Shown one piece after another: positions 1 to 12,700 of a stretch of DNA of 64,000 bases. The DNA is taken from contig JAZARR010000213.1 of NCBI GenBank assembly GCA_037389465.1, forward strand, positions 1,961,001 through 2,025,000, written 5' to 3'. This stretch comes from Baylisascaris procyonis. Taxonomy: Eukaryota; Nematoda; Chromadorea; Rhabditida; Ascarididae. The notes beneath the pieces were generated by a model. That model was not told the origin of the DNA, made no database searches, and saw nothing but the letters and a program-made list of their open reading frames with translations. The translations under genes were made by a program, and so were the position numbers. The first letter of the stretch is position 1. Each line of letters opens with the position of its first letter.

Positions 1-650
1 TTCCCCTTAACGAGAGAGAAAATGGTTTCCAATTCAAAAATAAAAATAAAACAAATGAAAAATCGATACGAGGTTATCAAGAAACGCCAACACTAGCAAA
101 ATGACTTCAAAAAAAGGATGTCTTATATGAAACATTTAAAAATATGCGACGGACGAATTTTATTCTGAATGTATTAATTTCAATTAATTTCTTTAATTAA
201 TTACTTTTAAATTCATTAATTACAATGAGTGCAATAAATTTCAATTGAATACAATAGATTTGTTGAGGCAATCGAAATTGAAGTATTTAAATAAACAAAA
301 TTTTAAACATAAATAGAAAATTGAATTATATAGTTCAAATATGCTAAGTGATGATAATTTTTAAATTAGTACAAATACAGATGGTAAAATTTATCTATTG
401 TATGAGATAATTGCATTGCACAATTTCGGTTTATTTAAGTGGAACTATTAAAACAAAATTATAGCCTTAGTGAAAGAGACTAAAAGAATAGCAATAAATC
501 TCAGTCGATTAATCACTTCGAGTTTCATCTTTTTTTTTTTCAGAATCAATTTCATTCCTTCTTTTAAATGGTTGCACAAGTTGAGTGCATACTTCATTCC
601 ACATATAAAGCATTTTATATGAACCACATATCATGACATTAACAACTAAC
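1..650. other. Intron of the PNUTS-like gene, incomplete
   Basis: Very AT-rich sequence after the donor of the last visible exon. I found no acceptor with an open frame in the required phase on the minus strand, so this is probably intron continuing past the window edge. Confidence 0.5.
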
Positions 651-767
651 CAGCGCGCTTCTTTGCATCAAGAGTGCCTTTGCTTGGTAGACTGGTTCTT
701 TTCTTAACGGTCGCATTTGCGCCACCCGATTTGCTCGATGCTGTTTCATCCGAATCACCTTCCAATC
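651..767 (-). CDS. PPP1R10: PNUTS-like gene exon 9 (last exon in the window)
   Basis: 117 nt, phase 1 in and phase 1 out, acceptor TTTCAG and donor GTTAGT. The split codon plus the first bases restore Gly-Leu-Glu, completing FRSTGLE as in PNUTS. Then come SDETASSKSGG and a basic VKKRTSLPSKG stretch. The donor shows the gene continues leftwards; no further exon is seen in 1-650. Confidence 0.82.
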
Positions 768-3700
768 CTGAAATATCCAACTCACTCAAACTCAAACCCT
801 ATAAATCATTGATCCTTCAAACAAAATCTATAATCACTCGAAGATGAATACATAAAATAAAATTTTCGAAAAAACGCTCTCAACGGATGAATACGTAATC
901 GCAGTGTGCTCATCGTATATGCCATGCCATACAATGTTTTTGCCTCTCTAAAAGATCAACAGAATATCGGCATTCCATTGGCTGCCAAGCGCAACATCGA
1001 CATGGACTTTGTGAATCGAACTAGCAATTCGAACGTCGCACATGAATATTAGTATTTCGCACTATTTTATTTTGATTACTCTTCTCTCCAACATTAATCT
1101 AAATCCCCAAAATTCTTTTTTATGGATGCTACAATCAAGCTTGTGTATTGGACAGGTGTGAAGTTGCTGCATTCGTTTTTCTAAATTAGGCGTACCCTTT
1201 TGAATGAATGATGAGACGACAAAATGTTGAACGAATGTGTGAACGCTTTGAAATAGGACAGCAAACAACATTAACCGGAATGGATCGATGTATGATGTGC
1301 ACCTTTTAAGAAATAAAATTTCTCATGCGAATCGAGAGATGAATGAAAAAGAGAAGAACAAGTTTAAATCAGTCTAAATGAATTAATTGTATGTGCGCTG
1401 ATGACGCAATACAACAATTGCCTTTCACCATTCTTCACTCCCTTAACCCTTTGGGCAAACTCATCATTAATTCCCACTTGTACCATCTTTGCCTATGGGA
1501 AATTCACAAATATCTCTTCAACTATTCTCATTTCCCTTCCACATTTATAGAACTTAAGCGATACATTTGCTGTTGAAATAAACTCATCTCGTGCTTTACA
1601 GCTGAACAAATTTTTATAATGTTTTGGATAACCCTAGTGGTTCAAAATCTGCTCTATAGTTTTATGTTGATAGTCGAAATACGTCTACTCTCTAACTTTT
1701 GATGGCCAAATTTCATGAATTCATTCATATAAAACTTACATATTAGAGCATTATTATTTTTTCAATGCACCAATTTATAGGGTGTTATATTTGATGTAGA
1801 GACGATATTCAACCTTATGATCTGATGCATACAATTAAATTGCCTTTGCGATGATGAAGAGAATTGATTTGCTGCATTCGTTTCACTTCACGATTGAAAT
1901 CTAATTGAGTTTCAAATATTTCAAATATTTCTCAAATCTAATTGAGTTCATTACTCATCAACTTACAAACACCAACCACTTCCGGTGTTCACTTGTATGA
2001 TATCGTTCACATTTTACAAGTGAAGATATTTGCATGAGTTCATAATTGCTCATTGCACGTTCTTTGTTGTATTCGAGCCGATATCTCACAACACTCACCA
2101 AATCCTCATATCGTTAACATTCGATGCGTTGTGTTATCATATGTGATGATAAAAAAATCACAATTTTTTTTTTTGTCTTTATATACAAATAACAAAAATA
2201 CAGAAAAAAGATTTTCTATCTGCTCAGAAAAAAAAAAGAGTTCTCAATAATTTGTTCTCTTACAATTTTCATAAATAAAAAGGCACAATATACATGAGCA
2301 CACTCCGTACAATCACCCGTTGAGAGCGTATGAGATCCATTATACCTGAAAATAGCCTATGGTTACGCATAACCTGCGCCTTTTTGACGAATATTTTGAA
2401 TACCTTTCATAATCCGTCGATAAACTCGTGATAACTCACCAAATCCTTTTTGTCAACGTTCGATCGGTTGTGGTATCATAAGCAACAAATTTCAAAAATA
2501 ATCATTAAATCTTCAAAGATAAAAACCAATGTGAAAGTTTTTTTCTTCAATAGAACTTATGCGCTCTATAGCAGACAAACTATTCATCGATCCTTTCAGT
2601 GAAACAAAGTATGTTCCACCAATCCCCCTCCCCTCGATATTTAATTACTGCCCTTAACCTTAAATAGTATATTGATTAGAATAATTCAGACGAGAAGAAT
2701 TATATAGCTTTTGCCGTTTCTCCAAAAGAACGATTCCTTCGATCATTTTCTCATCCGACAAAAAAAAAAAACTAAGCAGAAAAATAAGTAAAGGAAATAT
2801 CAAAGCTTTTAATATAGAAAAATGCTTGAAAATCAAATGCATCGTTCCAAAAAAGGTAATTTTTTTGAAAACAACCCATCGATGAGAAAAATTTCATTGA
2901 TTTCATATGCTTGTGATCGTATTTTTTCAATACCTGTAGAACGGAATTTCGCCATATATGTTCTCGATCGTTTAGGACGTTTATCCTCTCTACGTTCTTG
3001 TCCCAACTTTTCAAACATATTAAATTCACTGAGTTTATTCGATGCCTTTGGAGAGGACGATTTATCGCTCTTTTCACCCTTTTCACTTCCACTTGTAGAC
3101 TGAGTCTTTTTTGCGCTTTCGGTTTTTACCGCAACTGCTTCTGATTCAACCGTTGTTGACGAATCATTCTTCGATTTCTGGGCAGTAGGTGCAATTCTCG
3201 ATGGTTCTGTCTTTTGGGAATCTTCTAGACCACCTATAATTTCTTCTCCTTCATTCCGTTGCTCCATACTCGTAGAACCACCTTCTATACTGGACTTCCG
3301 AGTTTCACTTGCAACATTTTGATCCTCCGGTTTTCTTTTTGCATCAGCGCGAACCTTACGTGGCTCATTAGTTTCTTTTGCCTTTTTCATAAGCCTTGCC
3401 GATATATCCGATGAGTGAGATTGAGGATGAGGAGTCTTACGCTTCGCTGAACCCACTCGTTTTGGCTCCTCATTTTGCACTGTCGTCGATGGTGATGCTA
3501 TTAAATTCTTCCAACGTAATACCAAATCACCACATACCTTGCGCACATCTGAAACCATATTGTTCATTTATAATTCACTTCTATAAAATATTATCTAAGC
3601 ATCCTCGATCAAATTCTTTTAGTGGTATAGCTGGTATTTCGATGAGTAATGGGTTATGCATTCGAAAGGGACGACGCATAACTCCACTCATACAGTAAAT

Positions 3701-6700
3701 AACTCCATTTTTCGATGCTTTTGGCCAGAATTTAATGAAATAAGCCTAATATAGATAAAAAGCTGGAGAACAAACTTTTCGAGTATAACTAGGTAGACTT
3801 AAGTGAGTTTGCGGTTTAAAGGTAGATGATTTCTTCGATTCCGCTATATTTTGCCTCGAATTTGCAATTCAGCCGAAAACAGTGACTATACCCATCTTCG
3901 TATGAAAACACTTCCAGTGTTCATGCTTTTCGATGAAAAAGGAGACATCATCACCAGGCTAAGCACAACAAGAACCCTGGTTGCGAATCAAGAACGGAGG
4001 TTGTTTGTGTCCCACATTGCGTACGCACCACTACCATACTCCCGACTCTGCAAGCGAATACTAATGCGCATCACTGAAACTTGTAATATAAGTATAAGTT
4101 TTTCCCATCATTTAACTCAGAATGTCAAATATTGTTCCCAAGCAAAATTTCAACCTCTTTGAAGGAGGGGAAGATTCCAGCTCTGCAAGGATTGCACAAA
4201 GCAATGGCCCATCCAGCAAGTGCACTTCCCCTTCTACTAAGCTGAAATTTTGCACAGGGACATTACTCGACATTCTGAATTAAAAGATGAAATTGCATGT
4301 TTCTGTTACAGGTATTCCGTTTCTGTGATGGGAATTAGTATTTGCTCGCACAGAGTGCAGAGTACGGTCGCATTTCGCAACCGGAGTACCATTGTTCTAT
4401 GCAAGAGTGCCCAGGTACTACTCTTTACTCGATTTAGTCTACCTACACCAGGACGATGGTGAGTAGGACACTAGCAGTAGCAGACTATCTGCGATACAAA
4501 TGGTGGTGACCTACTCTTCGATCAGCCTGATGCTCACTAATAGACAATCAGCAACTCCAAAGTTGAAATATAAAATGATAAAGTATCAACTAACCAATGT
4601 CAACGCAACTTTTTGATAGTTTTCGCACAAATTTTGGTGTATCGTTCGCCTGTAGTAACTCGACCGTCAGATTCGCCTATAACAATAACATTTCCAATAC
4701 AACAAAGAAAACACATTATAAATGTCAAACCCTTCTTCAGTTGACACCAACAAATATGCTTTTCATATCAACCTATGAGTTAACCATCATCAGCCTAATC
4801 ATTTCATTGTACAATACTCGTACAGTCAGTTCGTTCATTCGATTGCTAATCTAGCCAATTTTTGCATTCAATAAAACTCTTCCACCCTTCCCCCTGCCCT
4901 TCAACAACAAGTAAGAAGTTTGCGTTAATTAATCCTATTTAATCCAACCGCTGAATACAAACCTCAATATTAACTCATCCAGCACATAGGGGTTTATCCC
5001 ACTGGCCGCTCCATCTATTGCATATCCAACTGATTAAGAAAGAAAGTCCATGTGAACGTTCGATATGAGTTTATCAATCGCTTCCATAAGCTAACAGATC
5101 AAACAATTACTCAAACCTACTAAATTTCTTTGCACAATGAATTATGATCGCTCGTTCGCACTCTCATCAGCACTGTTTAACACCACTTTGCCCTCCCCCT
5201 TTCCCCATCACCATTTCAATTTTTTCTTACTACAAGCCATCTTATACATCACTAACTGCAAATCTAGCTCAAACTTTTAAACATAGACATCAGTCACTCA
5301 AACTTTAGAAAAGTGCTTGTGAAAATCGATGAAGATAGAATAAAATCGATGTATAGGATGAAGTGATCGATGAATAAAACAAGATTAACTTGAAAATCAT
5401 CAATCCCTCCAAAGTTCATAGCACAATATCTTATCTCCCTCAAATGTCGGTCTCTAGTTAGTAAACGAAATATTTATAAAGACACATAAGCAAAACAAAT
5501 TTAACTCTACTATAGTAATTCGACGACCATTAAATTCACCAAATCGGCAAACCAACTAGCCACCAGCATTGAAGAGTGAACAAATGAATAAAGGAGAGAT
5601 ACTGCATGCTTGCTGGGTTGGCAAAAGTTGAAAATGATAGTTCAAAAATTCATTATTCAATTGAAAAGTGAATTTGCAAAGTCTTTTACGAATAAATTAC
5701 GCTGTGTAAGCACATTTTTGAAATTTAAAAAAAATTTGGTTACTGAAATTTATTGCATAGTTGTTCAAATGTCCATCAAACTTTTATATGCAAATTTTAC
5801 GCAAAATAATGATAAACTGTAAGCTTTTCAGATTTGATTTCTACATCAGAACCTATCTTAGATCAAACAGAGCAATATCCCACGCCTATCAACACGACTT
5901 TACGAACAAAAACTCCCAGGTCTATCAAATATTTGTAATATTGATTGCTCAGTCCATCAAAAACATTCGCAATGATAGAACGACGTAAAAATACTATTTT
6001 ATCTCAAAATGAATTTTTGAAACTGTAAAGAACGGTAATAAAGTAATGTAACAAATTATAGGAAACTTCAGTTTGTGTTGGTGTATTGCATTATTAATGT
6101 TGCATTGATAACAATGTAATAAAATATTTTGCGAAAAAATCGAATTCAAATAAGGTGAAAAAATAAAATTTGCACAAAGAGAATATTCTAGAAAGAATAA
6201 AGTGCCCAAGTTAACGTAGTAAAAGAACAAAAATTAAACATTAAAATAGAGTCACCTTTATGATTAAGCGGAAAATTCTTTAAATATATCCGATAGAATT
6301 AGCCAATTTCAACTCTAATAAAATAACAGCAGTTATGTGAATGAAGATTGTCTCTTCGATTTTAATAATTGATGAATAAAAAGTAATACGAGAATCATTT
6401 ACACACATAACTGAAATATCTAATGGTCACTATATTTGCGGTTGCAAAAAAAATCATAAAAATTTCGAAAAGCAATTATAATTTCTAAGGAATCCCCATT
6501 TTATGAGAAAATCCAACCTGAGCACATTGGCTGAGGAGTAATTTTAGTCGATTCCAATCACCATTCCTTTCGGCAGCTTTTAACCAAGCGCCCATTTGTT
6601 TCCAACCAGCTAATGTACCGAATCGCTGAATTGCACCTGCTTGTGCAGCCACTGCCGAACCACTAAATTTATACTTTCTATCATTATCGCATTTTATTTA

Positions 6701-9700
6701 CTGACAACAGCAATTGAAAATTTATTCGTGCCAAATTCAGAGAATCAAAACAACAAAAGACAACAACAAAAGTCTTCGGTAATGAAATTTTCTGACGATA
6801 TTAGAAAGCCTTGATTAGCTTACGATATTTTATATATCAACAACAGCTGAAAGACAAAATTCAGAATGTGAGCGCGGAAAGGGGTGTGAAGTAAAGGTGG
6901 AAATAGGGAAGGGGAGGTTTCATTCAAAAATCGGTACAACTTTACAGTAGCATTTTCTATCACAAACTCCATAAACAATGAAATCATCAAAACACAAGCT
7001 AAACGTAATCAATTCATAAACCAATCATTATGTTTCTTACTCCTCTCCGCTCAGTAATGCATAGCGATGAACGCAAAATGGAAACGCATTGGGCGGAATA
7101 AGGAAGAGGACAAGGAGGTACCCATCATATAACTTTGGATAATAATAAAAATTTTAGTGAGAAAATGGTATTGAGATGAGAGTCGATATTGCTCGCATTT
7201 GTGGTGATTATAAAATGAAAAGCACAATGCATAAAATTTTGCGTAAATAAAATTGCTTTGATATTTTAAAATGGATAAGAACGTAGCCAAAACGATGAAA
7301 CGAGAATTGAGAAGGTATTTGAGCAAGTATCGACAATCGGGGTTTATTAGACGTTACATATCTTTATGAAGAGAAAAAAAAGAATGATAGAATATTTATA
7401 TTAGACGACAGGAATGGAAATACCAGCAGATAGTTGATAAGGGTCCTCTCCTCAGTTCTTTTTTTTAATTTCAATGCCACAAATCTCCATTCCTTACCCT
7501 TCCTCTTTGTAGATTTCCATTAAGACTTTCAAGAAAAAATTTTACTCCTGAAGCTATCCCCTAATTTTTTACTGCCCTTTGAAAACTCTTTCTAAGAAAA
7601 TTTAGCGCCTCGTACAACACTATGGAGCTCGAGATCAATGAAACAATAAATAAACCTGATCTGCTCAGAGCGTCTCTGGTCGTCTTCAGTACTAGTAGCT
7701 TTCTTCTTCAATTTCCCGGACGTCGATGTCACCTGCACTACCGTAATCTGGGATGACGGTGCTTGGAGTGATGCTTCCTGCTGAATGTGTGCCGCCTACA
7801 AAAAACGACTCTTCCTCATCAATACATAATCACATCCTTTATTCATCTGTTTGCCGTGAGTATACTCCTTATAGGAATAGGATATCTCGGATTGGACATA
7901 TAGAACAAAATGGACTCTACAATAAACCAACCCTCTCCTTTGCCCACCCAAAGGTACGATATGTGAGGCCAATTTTTCAATGAACACTCCAGATTATTTA
8001 AACCTGCACTTTTTTGTACTATATAGATTATTTAGAGTCGATCTGCACTTTTTCCAACGCTGTTGCGTTATTTATAAATTAGATGAGAACATGAAGTCTT
8101 TCCTCATCCTTCCGTTTACGGGTGAATTTCACTAAGAAAATGTTGACAACGCAGATAGTCATGAAAAAAAAAAAAAAAACTACTGAGCACCTACTCATCT
8201 CATCTTTTCGTTCAGCGAGGCACCCCCTTTTTTCTCTGCTCTATATATGGCATGCCTACATGCCTATATATATATATAAAAGATATTTATATAGGAGACA
8301 GATAAGCATATGTAAGGAAGTAACGTATACTTGTATTGGAAAGAAGGTAGTCGGAGAATTTCTACGCTCAGCGATATCTGAGAGACAGACGGGCTAAGTC
8401 GATAAGACTCAAGTAAAAACGATCTAGTTATTAGGCAATAGGGAAACAAACTGTTGAAAAGTTTTGTCTTCAAATACTTACAGCACTATCAATTATCAAT
8501 CAAGTTGCTCGTTTCACACCAAAAAAAAAAAAAAAGAGAAATAAGAAACGAGACTATCGAAAGCAGCAAACTGCGAATATAGAAATAATTTGGAATCATT
8601 TATGCTAACTTCATTGTCAAATCGATTCGCATTGTTTTCCATTATTGTTTAGTATGCTGATGATAGCAGTATATAATCGAACACTAACCGTCGTTTCAAC
8701 ATGAGCTAACATAGGTGTGGGTTGCATTTCATTAAGTACCTCGTTGCTATGCACATAATATTCGCGTGCAATCGTTCTCATCGGATGTTGCTGAATCGCA
8801 TGACCTGGAGACGCCAAAGCGTATGCGTACCTCGGTTGTCCTGATGCATCCGCCACACGATAGATCTGCAGTTGTTCCTACACCAAAAGTGCTGATCTAT
8901 TATAATGTTAACACTTACGGATTAAAAATTGCTCCTTAAGAATGATGGAAAATCGAACTCGTTTCTCTCTCTTTGATTCATAGATTAGATTGGTACCGGA
9001 AACCGATCGGAGTGAGCAACTTTCTAGGTTTTTCTCCAGATTAAATTACTCCGCCTCATTCTTACTCATTAGATCTCTGACCATAAACGGATCTGGCCCA
9101 TCCTAACATTGATGGCTATAGTTTTTTAAAATAGCTAAGTGCATTAGAAGCTGTTCTTTATTTATTATTTTGAGCTCATAGACTTATCTCGAACGCATCT
9201 ACATATCGAATTTCAAGTACAAATGATTACCTAAAGCATTTAATGTTTCAAAGAATTAAAACCAGCCGCCTCAACACATCGTACATTGCCGAAACGAAAG
9301 TAAGAAGCAGCATGCGGTTGGCAATAATAAATCGATAAATGTTTCCGCAATAATATAATGATAAATGAATGTGATAATGAACACAAATATAAGCATCTAA
9401 GACTATTCTTCAAGAAGTGCGACCATAAGAGCAGCAAATCGATGCAACAACCACAACAAACTTCAAGAAAATCGCCTATTGTAATTCCTCTTTACGCATG
9501 CATATATGCATCGTTATGTTAAATTAGCATCGTACTATAGTTTATTGATTAAGTTAAGTGAGTTAAGTGTTATAAATAATCAAATGCAAATTTTTACGAA
9601 TAAAGTGGAAAAAAAGAGGATTATTATTTGAATTAATAAATTTTTGCTTTCTTTGTGAGCTTATTTCTAAGCAAATAATTAAAGCCATTAAAACATCGCA

Positions 9701-12700
9701 AAAAAACGCTCAATATCTCTCTCACATACACCAATGCCAGTCGGTTTTCTATAATACGAAGAGGTATTTCAATGCATTACTACTGGCATATATAGAATTA
9801 GAAACATAAACTGCTGCTGAAAAAACATGCAATCAGCATCTTAAAATAACTTATGGTATTCAATTCTGAAGAGCGCTAAACGTCACCCAATATTTGAATT
9901 ATAGATGTCATCAGAAATAGAAAACATTCAATAAACGTTATTTGAGGGTATTTTATGAGATAATTCCACGGAAAGTGCGTATGAACGACCGGAAATGCAT
10001 CCATATTCTACTCTGTGGATACTATTTCCTGTCACTCGCTTTATCCATACAATTCATTCGTTTTCTAAATTCAAACATCTTAAGTGCTGACAGTGAAATC
10101 AACGATCAATCATAAAGCACAAATACACAACGACCGACACAAGCATGCACTCGGTTAATCAGTTAATGAAGTCCATACCACAATCATCTCCTTTCATCAC
10201 ACCTCTATAGATGTCAAAACAGTTACTTGCACATGCACTACATAAAGAATGTTAGCCGTGTTTAAGGCAGCGTACTAAGGCAGTAGCCTCTACGTTCTGT
10301 TGCCCAACATCCATCTGTATTTCGTCCGACTTCCGGGAAGATCCATGCTTTGAAAGCCTCGATGAAGGAGGCGGAAGTGGACGATCAATGAGAGGCGATA
10401 TGCAACTGCTTAGAGAACATCTTACTTGCTGAGTGGGTTGAACTTTGGGACGTTCAGCGTGCGAAGTCGATTGTAATGCGTAAATTGGTTGTCCCTCTTG
10501 CGTGTGTCCAACAATTGTGTACTGCAACAACACCACATCAGGAAAGGCAATACAGATGACCAAATGAAACACCAACAAACACAACCACAATCAATCAACG
10601 CATCATGCAAGCTTCCTTCTCATGTCGATTCGGTGCTAAGAGTTTTAAAGTTTTCGCTGCTAATTCTAAATATCTCAACTCTCACATCTGTATCCTTTCC
10701 ACCTGATCATCTCTAGTCTTGTCCACTGCTAGCTATGTTTGCATTATCACGGGAGTTACAGAAAGTTGGTATTTTGAGTTCCTCTGCTGAAATAGTATTA
10801 AACCATCAAAACCATCCCCATAAAACTGAATCCACGTTAAGGCGTACACGCAATCGAGGTCGCAACTCTGAGCTTGACCTGGAGCTTTTATTGGCAAAGC
10901 TCGATTTCCATTTATTAGTGATTATGCAGTTGTGATAAAAAATCGTGCTTAAAGAAAAATAAAAAGGCGCTCATAATACAAGAAGCAGCGCCAAGTAACA
11001 CAGCATACGGAAGTGACATCAAGCCGTCAACTCCCATGCCAGTTGCTGCAGAAAACGGAAACGTGGCCTACGCCAAGCACTTAGCCTGGAACCAACCCAG
11101 CCACATCGGAAGGTTTGGTCAAGTTGGATAGACGAAAAGAAACGAAATGAGTACTTGGGTATAATCACCTCTTCGCACCTACCCTCATCCTGCCACGCTG
11201 CCATACTTTCTTTCTGGCTTAGTCTAACCCGATATCTAGCCCTAGCTACATCCGTTGGACTCAGTCACCAATAGTTCAAATGATACTTTCTACAGATTGT
11301 TTTTTCACCGCAAGAAGGACGTAATATTCGCTTTACATGAAGGTAAATATTTAGGCGTTGGCAAGGTCGGCAAGTATGGAGATAGCTTTCAAGCTGATAA
11401 CTCGCCATAACGTAGTCCTATTCGATGAAGGTCGTCGAGGAAGCATTACACTCCGACAAGCAAAATGTAGCCAGATTGGAGAGATCTAATCGACTTATCA
11501 ACGGATATCACATAAGGTTCTTTCAAGTGGCGCGTTGAAAATTAACGGGTAGATCGGCCAGGCACACCTTTACGAGGACACAGCGCTCCGAAGACAAAAT
11601 AAAGAAACGTATACCACTCTCTTTGCCTATAGCTATTATAATTTAAATCTTCGTGAGCAAACTGTTCTCAGAAGACAACGAAGGATTTCCAAACTTATCA
11701 TACGCCTTATTGACAAGGACGCTTGCCGAATTTAGATTCGATGCTGCCAGATGATATGTCAAAAGAGCATTTTCACTTAATCTGTTTCAACGGAGATATC
11801 TCAAACACTTTTAATAGAGAAAAGGCGAAATTAATGTCCAAAATAAGATCCAATAGATGACTATCGTATTGGAGCCATATTCCTCCTCCCATTTGCGGTT
11901 GTAACTCTTTCCCCATTTCCTTACTTCCAACTAGGATGAAAACATCTGAACGAAATGTAGAAGATCGACGTTCACTTCAGTACGGAACAAAATTGCTTCG
12001 TGCAGAAATGTCGATCGCCATAATCATCGTTCGCGTAAATCATCTTTCGTTTATTCACGCGAATCGTTTTTGTTCTCATAATTGTTCGCAACAAATGACG
12101 ATTCGCTCTTTCATTTTAGAGATTTGAAGGAAATTTTCACAATTTCGGCTTCATTTTTTTTCGATCATTCGCGATTTCCGAAGAGGTTTCAAGCATCATT
12201 TGAAGTCGCATAATGTTCAAAAATTTGCTTTCACTTTCTCATAAAATTTATTGTCAGATGGGCAAATATTTTTTTGTGATTACATGTATAGTGCTGCAGG
12301 CTAGCTCGAAAAAAAAAAGCGAACGCTTCGAAAATATTGCACTTTCTTACGTTACTGAATGTCAGCACTTGTTCAGCGTTGATTTTGCAGATATCATCAC
12401 AAACGAACTCATTCCATCTAATATTGACTGTAATCGTTGAAAATTAACCTCTATTGCTCTCACATGAAATCATCACTTATAAAATTTTTTCGGCGATAAA
12501 TAAAACACTGTTATTTGCTAATTTAAATAAAATTTGAATAAAACCCAACATTTCTACGTACTATGTTAATAACTACTATAAGGTTCATTGGACACATCGT
12601 TAACTATACATCAACACCAGATGCTCCATATCGCTTCTATAGTTCATCATGAGAAACACAATGAATACATCTCCGAGACTATAGCAATAAAAACTGCTAC

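Larger units (their letters stand above)
768..2933. other. Intron 8 of the PNUTS-like gene, with dispersed repeat copies
   Basis: A 2.2-kb intron with no recognisable coding sequence. It holds an inverted-repeat pair (873-920 and 2287-2332) and a direct-repeat pair (2091-2140 and 2431-2479), plus a local duplication of CTCAAATCTAATTGAGTT-like sequence near 1890-1960. Confidence 0.55.

Noticed and set aside
2822..3103. 93-codon plus-strand ORF overlapping the PNUTS-like exon 8
   Set aside because: Antisense shadow of a well-supported coding exon.
10252..10425. Extension of the exon 3 reading frame past its donor
   Set aside because: The frame stays open, but the GTAAGA donor at 10425 joins in phase to exon 4 and the extra residues show no conservation signal; treated as intron.
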